Shown piece by piece: positions 59,892-64,000 of a stretch of DNA of 64,000 nucleotides. Within the stretch, counting starts at the first letter, position 1. Each line of letters opens with the position of its first letter. Origin of the DNA: Modestobacter sp. Leaf380. Lineage in GTDB: Bacteria; Actinomycetota; Actinomycetes; Mycobacteriales; Geodermatophilaceae. The stretch lies in assembly GCF_001424485.1 (NCBI RefSeq), contig NZ_LMQC01000012.1:809980-873979 (forward strand), written 5' to 3'. The notes beneath the pieces were generated by a model that saw only the letters and a list, made by a program, of their open reading frames with translations, made no database searches and was not told the origin of the DNA. The position numbers and the translations under genes are program-made.

Positions 59892-60119
59892 ATGCTGGAC
59901 GTGAACCTCACCGATCTCGGCCTCGGTCCTGTCCTGCTGGGCACCGTCTACCTGGCCCCGGTGGGGTCGGGCAACCAGATCGCGGTCCTCGCCGACCGGC
60001 AGGTTGTCCTGCGCGACGGTTTCACCCACGTGCAGACGACGACCAACGGCCAGACCGTGGTCAGCGCCTACCCGGCGAGCCGCGTCATCAAGGTGGAGGA
60101 CCTGCGCCCAGCGCCCTGA
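59892..60119 (+). CDS. Hypothetical protein, 75 aa
   Basis: Starts at ATG 59892 with ggggag immediately upstream; GTG 59901 is the alternative. Contains GTVYLAPVGSGNQIAVLADRQVVL and a Tyr-Pro-Ala-Ser-Arg ending. It may form a small beta barrel. No family recognised. Confidence 0.55.
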   Translation: MLDVNLTDLGLGPVLLGTVYLAPVGSGNQIAVLADRQVVLRDGFTHVQTTTNGQTVVSAYPASRVIKVEDLRPAP

Positions 60120-60133
60120 GTCATGCTGTGGGC

Positions 60134-60766
60134 ATGCGTCTGCTGACCCTGGCCCCGATGGCGGCGGCGACGCTGCTCGTCCTCGCGGGGTGCGCCACCG
60201 CCTCGTCCACGTCCGACGCCGCCACCCCGGCCACGTCGACGTCCACGGCGGCGTCGACGTCGGCGGCCGCGCCGATCAGCCCCCGGATCTCCGTCCCGGC
60301 AGCACCCGTGGCGACCGACCCCCGGGTCGACGGGTACCCCGTCGGTCAGGCCGTCCCCTTCGACGGCGGGTTCACCGTGACGGTCGACGCGGTGGACCTC
60401 GACGCTGCGGCCGAGGTCGCGGCCCTGGTCCCCGGGGTCGCGTCGGCCAACGGCCGGTTGGTGTTGGTCACCCTGTCCGTCAGCGTCACCGAGGGCGTCG
60501 AGGCCAGCTCCCTCCCGGTCGTGGCCGGCTCGTTCGTCGTCGACCTCGTCGGTCCGCAGCGTGAGACCCTCCCCGGCGTCTCCGGGTGCGACGGCACCTC
60601 GGAGCTGCGGGAGCCCGCGGTGGCCGTCCCCGCACCCGGGCAGCCCGTGACGTGGCAGGAGTGCCTGGACGCCTCCCCCGCCGACGCGGTGGGCACCTCC
60701 AAGGTCAAGGTGACGTACCAGCCCACGATCACCTCGGGCGAAGCCTCGTACTGGTCCCTGGGCTGA
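60134..60766 (+). CDS. Lipoprotein with C-terminal beta-sandwich domain
   Basis: 210 aa. Lipobox LAGC at Cys 20, then a 35-residue Ser/Thr/Ala-rich linker, then a domain of about 150 aa with FTVTVDAVDLDAAAEVA and LVLVTLSVSVTEGVEAS that resembles the DUF4352/telomeric-repeat-binding-like immunoglobulin fold. Cys pair GCDG ... ECLD may form a disulfide. Function unknown. It is the last gene before the tRNA-Ser fragment. Confidence 0.7.
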   Translation: MRLLTLAPMAAATLLVLAGCATASSTSDAATPATSTSTAASTSAAAPISPRISVPAAPVATDPRVDGYPVGQAVPFDGGFTVTVDAVDLDAAAEVAALVPGVASANGRLVLVTLSVSVTEGVEASSLPVVAGSFVVDLVGPQRETLPGVSGCDGTSELREPAVAVPAPGQPVTWQECLDASPADAVGTSKVKVTYQPTITSGEASYWSLG

Positions 60767-60771
60767 GCCCT

Positions 60772-60802
60772 CGGCCCGGCCACGATCCCGGCGACCGGGC
60801 CG
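60772..60802 (+). terminator. Hairpin after the lipoprotein gene
   Basis: CGGCCCGG (60772-60779), 15-nt loop, CCGGGCCG (60795-60802). An 8-bp GC stem 6 nt after the stop, without a T-run. Confidence 0.45.
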
Positions 60803-60811
60803 TGTCGTCAG

Positions 60812-60869
60812 TGGCGGAGGGCGAGGGATTCGAACCCTCGAGGAGCTTTCACCCCTAGCGGTTTTCAAG
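60812..60869 (-). tRNA. 3' fragment of tRNA-Ser(UGA); attachment site of an integrated element
   Basis: Minus strand from 60869 to 60812: anticodon loop CTTGAAA with anticodon TGA, a long variable arm (AGGGG TGAAAG CTCCT), a T-arm with TTCGAAT between GAGGG and CCCTC, acceptor GCCCTCC, then G and CCA. The 5' half is missing: the bases upstream of the loop do not pair with the anticodon stem and no GGAGGGC is found. This is the pattern left where an integrase inserts at a tRNA 3' end, with the chromosome on the left and the element on the right. A whole copy of the tRNA should be at the other end of the element, outside the window. Confidence 0.8.
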
Positions 60870-60882
60870 GCCCATAGACATG

Positions 60883-60972
60883 GGACGCATACCGTCGCCC
60901 CGGGTCGCCCAAGGACGCATTTCCTGATCACCAGGGGGGTGACGGGTCGCCGACGGTCGCCGACGGACGCGT
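60883..60972. repeat. Direct repeats beside the att site, possible integrase arm sites
   Basis: Two 27-nt copies, 60894-60920 and 60946-60972, each GTCGCC-N3-GGTCGCC-N3-GGACGC(A/G)T, match at 21 of 27 positions and lie 52 nt apart. Inside each copy the two GTCGCC boxes are 10 bp apart, one helical turn. A further GGACGCAT is at 60883. Short repeated boxes next to an att core are typical arm-type sites of tyrosine integrases. The rest of the 60870-61243 gap holds no gene that I can support. Confidence 0.45.
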
Positions 60973-61243
60973 CCGGTGTCAGCGCATTGTCAGCGCACCG
61001 GCCTCGTATCCCCCCGATCACCCGACCTATACCGCACGTCGCCGTCAGCACGCGCCAGAGGCGCGGGCCCCCTACGGCGCCGGGCGGGGATGTCAGGATG
61101 CAACGACGCGCCGTCCCTGAATCCGTGCCGCGCTGCCCCCCAGAGATGCGAGGTCGACGGCCACCGGCCTACGTATCACGGGTAGGCGACACCCCGCATC
61201 TAGATCGGAAACAGTGTCGGCAGGCGATGTCATAGTCGCCGCC

Positions 61244-62077
61244 ATGACGACCGAGCAGCCCGCGACGTGGGATCAGATCCTCGACGACCCCGTTGGTTAT
61301 GGGCACTCCGAAGCCGACGCCGAACGGATCCGAGGCGAGCGCACCATCGGACAAGTCGCCACGCTCCTGCACGGCCGTGGACAGGACTCCGCCGCTGCGC
61401 TGATGCTCGACGTGCAGGCGCTGACCTACCAGTACCGCTCCAGCGGCGGCTGGGGGGACAGCGACGAGGAGATCGTCGCCGTCCTCGACGTGGAGTCCTA
61501 TCTGCTGCCGAGGTTCACTGAGGAGCGCACCTCCGAGATCAAGAGCGCGCTCGACGTTATCCGGGATCACGAGAGTGCCGCCGAGGTCGACTACATCCGC
61601 ATCCGCGAGGTCCTGCCGACCGTGGGGGAGGGGTGGCGCGAGGCATTGATGCGGGACCTGGCCGCCGAGCAGCCCAACAACCAGGCGCGGAAGGTCCGTC
61701 TGGAGCCCGGCCGCATCGCCGAGGACGGCCTCTTCCTCACCAACAACGAGGAGCACCGGGTCTACGCGGTCCTCCGGGACATCCAGCGCGACCTAACTCC
61801 GGGCGACACAATCCTCATCGCCCCGCTCCCGGGCGCACGCACCCGCGACATGACGCTAACCCCCGACTTCCTCATCGCCTACCGCGGCCGGGTCGGAGTC
61901 ATCGAGGTCGACGGCCCCAAGCACCACGGCCGGTTCGGCGCCGACGCACAGCGCGACCGGCTCCTCCAGAACGCAGGCGTGCGGCTCGTCGCGCACATCC
62001 TCGTCGAGGACCTCCGCAGCCGAGAGAGCGTTGAGACCCTGGTCCGCGACTTCCTGCGCCGCCTTATCGCTCCCTGA
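61244..62077 (+). CDS. Hypothetical protein with C-terminal PD-(D/E)xK nuclease-like domain
   Basis: 277 aa from ATG 61244. The first 170 residues are mostly helical and not recognised. The C-terminal part, with TPDFLIAYRGRVGVIEVDGPKHHG followed by RDRLLQNAGVRLVAHI (split: PDFLIAYRGR, then VGVIEVDGPKHHG), has the Asp ... Glu-x-Asp arrangement of DUF559/Vsr-type endonuclease folds. It is the first gene on the element side of the tRNA fragment. A defence or DNA-processing role is possible but not shown. Confidence 0.68.
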   Translation: MTTEQPATWDQILDDPVGYGHSEADAERIRGERTIGQVATLLHGRGQDSAAALMLDVQALTYQYRSSGGWGDSDEEIVAVLDVESYLLPRFTEERTSEIKSALDVIRDHESAAEVDYIRIREVLPTVGEGWREALMRDLAAEQPNNQARKVRLEPGRIAEDGLFLTNNEEHRVYAVLRDIQRDLTPGDTILIAPLPGARTRDMTLTPDFLIAYRGRVGVIEVDGPKHHGRFGADAQRDRLLQNAGVRLVAHILVEDLRSRESVETLVRDFLRRLIAP

Positions 62078-62135
62078 ACCGTTCAGCCAGTCCGCCTCTA
62101 AGCGGGCACCTGACACGACCGTCTGTCACCAGGGG

Positions 62136-62342
62136 TTACAAGCGCTCATCTCCGGTTGAGTGCTTGCCCGGATGGCCATCGGCCCACAGGCAGTACGGGC
62201 CGCCGTCGTCTCCGGAGGGCGGGATCGCCTCACAGCCGGGGTGCCCGATGAGCGCAGCGGACTGGCCGGTCGTCCAGCGCAGCCAGAGGTGCATTGGACG
62301 TCCGCATGCCGGGCATGCCTCGCTTTCGAGCGGAGTGAGTAC
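62136..62342 (-). pseudogene. Small zinc-finger-like ORF without a start codon
   Basis: An open frame of 68 codons from 62342 to TAA 62136, preceded directly by a TAG at 62345-62343. It encodes EACPACGRPMHLWL, then GHPGCEAIPP and DDGGPYCLWADGHPGKH, a tidy set of Cys and His positions that looks like a zinc-binding protein. No ATG, GTG or TTG lies before the first Cys pair; the first ATG is inside it. Either the start has been lost or a non-standard codon is used. Confidence 0.4.
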
Positions 62343-62385
62343 CTACTGAGGCGCGCTGACTTGGCGCGTCCCACTGGACCCTCGA

Positions 62386-63072
62386 TCAGTCGGGCGCATC
62401 TCCCCCGCGTGCCAAGGACTCCGTGGAGGCGTCGGAGCCAAGGGGCTCCGACGCTGGGCGGGGACCGGGCCCGGCCAGCGTCTCCACTTCTCGTTGCACT
62501 CTTGCGAAGTCGGTCGAACTCCACTCCCGAAGCGGCGCCCGCTTACGGTCACGCCGAGGGACTCCAAGATCCTCTAGGGCGGCATTCCGGAACTTCATGA
62601 TGGCCTGAAGTCCCGCACTGGTCATCCTTTGCCACTGCTCCCTGTCGAAGTCGGAGTCGGGATCGAGCGATCGCGCCAGTAGAGCAAAGGCCGTGGAAGC
62701 CACGCCTAGCATCTCATGCGATGAGTCGCTGACCTCCTTGGAGGCGAGGAGATCCACATCGACTCGGGCGTTTTCAAGGGTCGCCATCTTCTCGCGCAGA
62801 TCCGCTAACAGCGAAAGCAGCAGTTCTCCATTACGAGTTCGCGCCGCAGTCGTGGCACGGGTCCCCATGAGGAAGTTGAACTCATTCGCCGCACGCGTGA
62901 ACGCGGAGTATGCCTGTCGCCGCTCGGATCTCAAGGCTGCTCGACGGGCAGCCTTGGTCTGCATAGCGGCACCAACACCGACACCAATCAGCGCCAAGAT
63001 AGGAGCCACCACGACGGTCGCTACTTGCAGCCAAAAGGGTACGGCGGGCGCATCAACGGAAGCGAGAACCAC
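62386..63072 (-). CDS. Membrane-anchored hypothetical protein
   Basis: 228 aa. One N-terminal transmembrane helix (WLQVATVVVAPILALIGVGV) then a basic stretch and a long mostly helical domain with ERRQAYSAFTRAANEFNFL. The cytoplasmic part resembles single-span proteins found on genomic islands. Base composition is clearly lower in GC than the left part of the window. No known domain. Confidence 0.65.
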   Translation of the reverse strand: MVLASVDAPAVPFWLQVATVVVAPILALIGVGVGAAMQTKAARRAALRSERRQAYSAFTRAANEFNFLMGTRATTAARTRNGELLLSLLADLREKMATLENARVDVDLLASKEVSDSSHEMLGVASTAFALLARSLDPDSDFDREQWQRMTSAGLQAIMKFRNAALEDLGVPRRDRKRAPLREWSSTDFARVQREVETLAGPGPRPASEPLGSDASTESLARGGDAPD

Positions 63073-63348
63073 AGGCTGAGAGTACTGCGCTTGGTCTCAG
63101 CGGTTGACGCCTAGAGAGAATCAGGGGTGGCACGCCAAGGTGAGGCAACATTCTCCACACGAGTGCCGGCATCTCTAGCGCGGCGGCGATTTCGGCATGA
63201 GTCCGACCGAGTGCCTGCAACTGGAGGGCCTCGATGGAGGACTCCTGTCGTCTGCGCTTCTCCTGCTCAGACTCGTCGGCGCGGGCCTGCTTCTCTCTAC
63301 GCTTGAGTGCCCGGCGGAGTTGACGCTTCAGCAGGCCCAGCGTCGAGA
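63053..63348 (-). pseudogene. Fragment of an HTH protein cut by the IS element
   Basis: Open frame of 97 codons running from the IS end at 63348 to a TGA at 63053, overlapping the next gene's start by 20 nt. The text KRREKQARADESEQEKRRRQ is a charged helix, and EALQLQALGRTHAEIAAAL is a helix-turn-helix-like pair. No start codon precedes these; the front of the gene has been replaced by IS sequence. Confidence 0.55.
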
Positions 63349-63498
63349 GGGACTGCCCCGACTTCAGTTGACTCGTCGGGTGTGGTTATCAAGCCGCGGT
63401 AGCGGCCAGTTGGAGTGTCTCGTACTCGATGGGTGTGAGGCGTCCCAGTCGGCGTTGTCGGCGTCGGCGGTGGTAGGTCCGTTCGATCCAGGTGATGA
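63349..63498. repeat. First copy of the IS end (likely spurious)
   Basis: 150 nt, matching 63514-63663. It ends at the point where a 15-nt Illumina adapter sequence starts, so this copy, or the break, is an assembly artefact. Confidence 0.85.
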
Positions 63499-63512
63499 GA
63501 TCGGAAGAGCAC
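63498..63512 (+). other. Illumina TruSeq adapter sequence in the assembly
   Basis: AGATCGGAAGAGCAC is the first 15 nt of the standard Illumina read-through adapter. It stands exactly between two copies of the IS end. It is not biological sequence. Confidence 0.92.
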
Positions 63513-63513
63513 G

Positions 63514-63663
63514 GGGACTGCCCCGACTTCAGTTGACTCGTCGGGTGTGGTTATCAAGCCGCGGTAGCGGCCAGTTGGAGTGTCTCGTACTCGATGGGTG
63601 TGAGGCGTCCCAGTCGGCGTTGTCGGCGTCGGCGGTGGTAGGTCCGTTCGATCCAGGTGATGA
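63514..63663. repeat. Second copy of the IS end (the one continuous with the transposase gene)
   Basis: 150 nt, starting with GGGACTGCCCC. This copy reads on into GATCGCCAGCC and the full transposase 3' end. Confidence 0.85.
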
Positions 63664-64000
63664 TCGCCAGCCGCAGGTCCTCCCGGGTTGCCCAGCGCTG
63701 CCGGTCGAGCACGTTCTTCTGCAGTAGCGCGAAGAAGGACTCCATGGCGGCGTTGTCCCCGCAGGCTCCGACGCGGCCCATGGAGCCGGCGAGGCCGTTG
63801 TTCTTGAGGGTGCGGACGAAGGCGGTGGACCGGAACTGGCTGCCGCGGTCGGAGTGGACCACGGTGCCGACGGGGTCTCGGCGCACGATGGCGTTGCGCA
63901 GTGCCGCTACGGCCAGGGATGCCTTCATCCTGGAGTCGATGGAGTAGCCGACGATCCGACCGGAGTAGACGTCCTTGATCGCGCAGAGGTAAAGCTTGCC
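63554..64000 (-). CDS. IS3-family transposase, integrase core (5' end beyond window)
   Basis: 149 residues visible, continuing upstream past the window edge. The rve-fold core reads GKLYLCAIKDVYSGRIVGYS, then HSDRGSQFRS (second catalytic Asp), and NAAMESFFALLQKN (catalytic Glu), with the C-terminal TYHRRRRQRRLGRLTPIEYE typical of IS3 orfB. The stop is 40 nt from the IS edge, as expected for IS3 elements. The first catalytic Asp is the Asp of AIKDVYSG; the N-terminal orfB part and orfA lie outside the window. Confidence 0.88.
   Translation of the reverse strand, partial: GKLYLCAIKDVYSGRIVGYSIDSRMKASLAVAALRNAIVRRDPVGTVVHSDRGSQFRSTAFVRTLKNNGLAGSMGRVGACGDNAAMESFFALLQKNVLDRQRWATREDLRLAIITWIERTYHRRRRQRRLGRLTPIEYETLQLAATAA

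Larger units (their letters stand above)
63349..64000 (-). mobile_element. IS3-family insertion sequence, one end (continues past window)
   Basis: Begins with GGGACTGCCCCGACTTCAGT, then carries the transposase 3' end. The insertion side is next to the HTH fragment. The first 150 nt appear twice in the sequence because of an adapter-joined duplication (63349-63498 and 63514-63663). Confidence 0.75.

Noticed and set aside
60812..60902. Complete tRNA-Ser
   Set aside because: The bases upstream of the anticodon loop pair neither with the anticodon stem nor with the acceptor GCCCTCC; only the 3' part is present.
63349..63663. Tandem insertion or duplication of an IS end
   Set aside because: The copies are joined by 15 nt of Illumina adapter; artefact is far more likely.
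1..64000. CRISPR arrays, rRNA genes, replication origin
   Set aside because: No regularly spaced repeats, rRNA-like sequence or DnaA-box cluster was seen.

Overview
The window is very GC-rich (well over 70% in most genes). It has GTG starts, 4-nt ATGA/GTGA gene overlaps, a tandem pair of glucosyl-3-phosphoglycerate synthase genes, MenB, and many GGDEF/EAL proteins behind FliA-like promoters. Together these point to a motile, aerobic, menaquinone-using soil actinobacterium; Geodermatophilaceae or a close relative is the best guess (inference).

Layout. 0-5.8 kb (minus strand): a formate dehydrogenase operon, fdhA-fdhB-nrfD-like, whose catalytic subunit has lost its active-site segment. 5.9-7.7 kb: two Pro/Thr-rich single-pass surface proteins and a tiny membrane protein. 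7.9-17.2 kb: a two-gene cyclic-di-GMP unit in which the catalytic and degenerate domains are swapped between the proteins, then an MBL hydrolase - DedA - membrane phosphodiesterase operon, then a stand-alone degenerate GGDEF protein behind a FliA-type promoter. 17.4-20.7 kb: two gpgS-like genes and a GT4 glycosyltransferase. 20.6-24.4 kb (minus): MDR and Gfo/Idh oxidoreductases, a HAD phosphatase, a lipoprotein and a DUF427 protein. 24.5-37.4 kb: housekeeping and accessory genes (TetR regulators, menB, a PoxB-like TPP enzyme, a phytase-like esterase, metY, a TPR-GGDEF protein).

37.4-53.8 kb looks like a catabolic block for aromatic or other carboxylic acids. It holds a Rieske oxygenase/reductase set with an IclR regulator, a branched-chain-type ABC transporter with a fused LivF-LivG ATPase and an acyl-CoA ligase facing a PaaX-type regulator across overlapping promoters, and an SDR - amidohydrolase - CoA ligase - MaoC operon facing a MarR regulator. 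Two palindromic repeat families lie in its intergenic gaps. 53.9-60.8 kb: a LOG-family protein, a geranylgeranyl-reductase-like flavoprotein, two co-transcribed diguanylate cyclases behind a second FliA-type promoter, an SUV3-like helicase and a lipoprotein.

At 60.81 kb the chromosome stops at a 58-nt 3' fragment of tRNA-Ser(UGA). From there to the right edge the sequence is lower in GC and looks like the end of an integrated element: arm-site-like repeats, a nuclease-fold protein, a membrane-anchored protein, a gene broken by an IS3-family element, and the IS itself. The IS end appears twice, 150 nt each, separated by a 15-nt Illumina adapter sequence, so the duplication is almost certainly an assembly artefact. 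This also means the fdhA lesion should be checked against reads before it is taken as biology.
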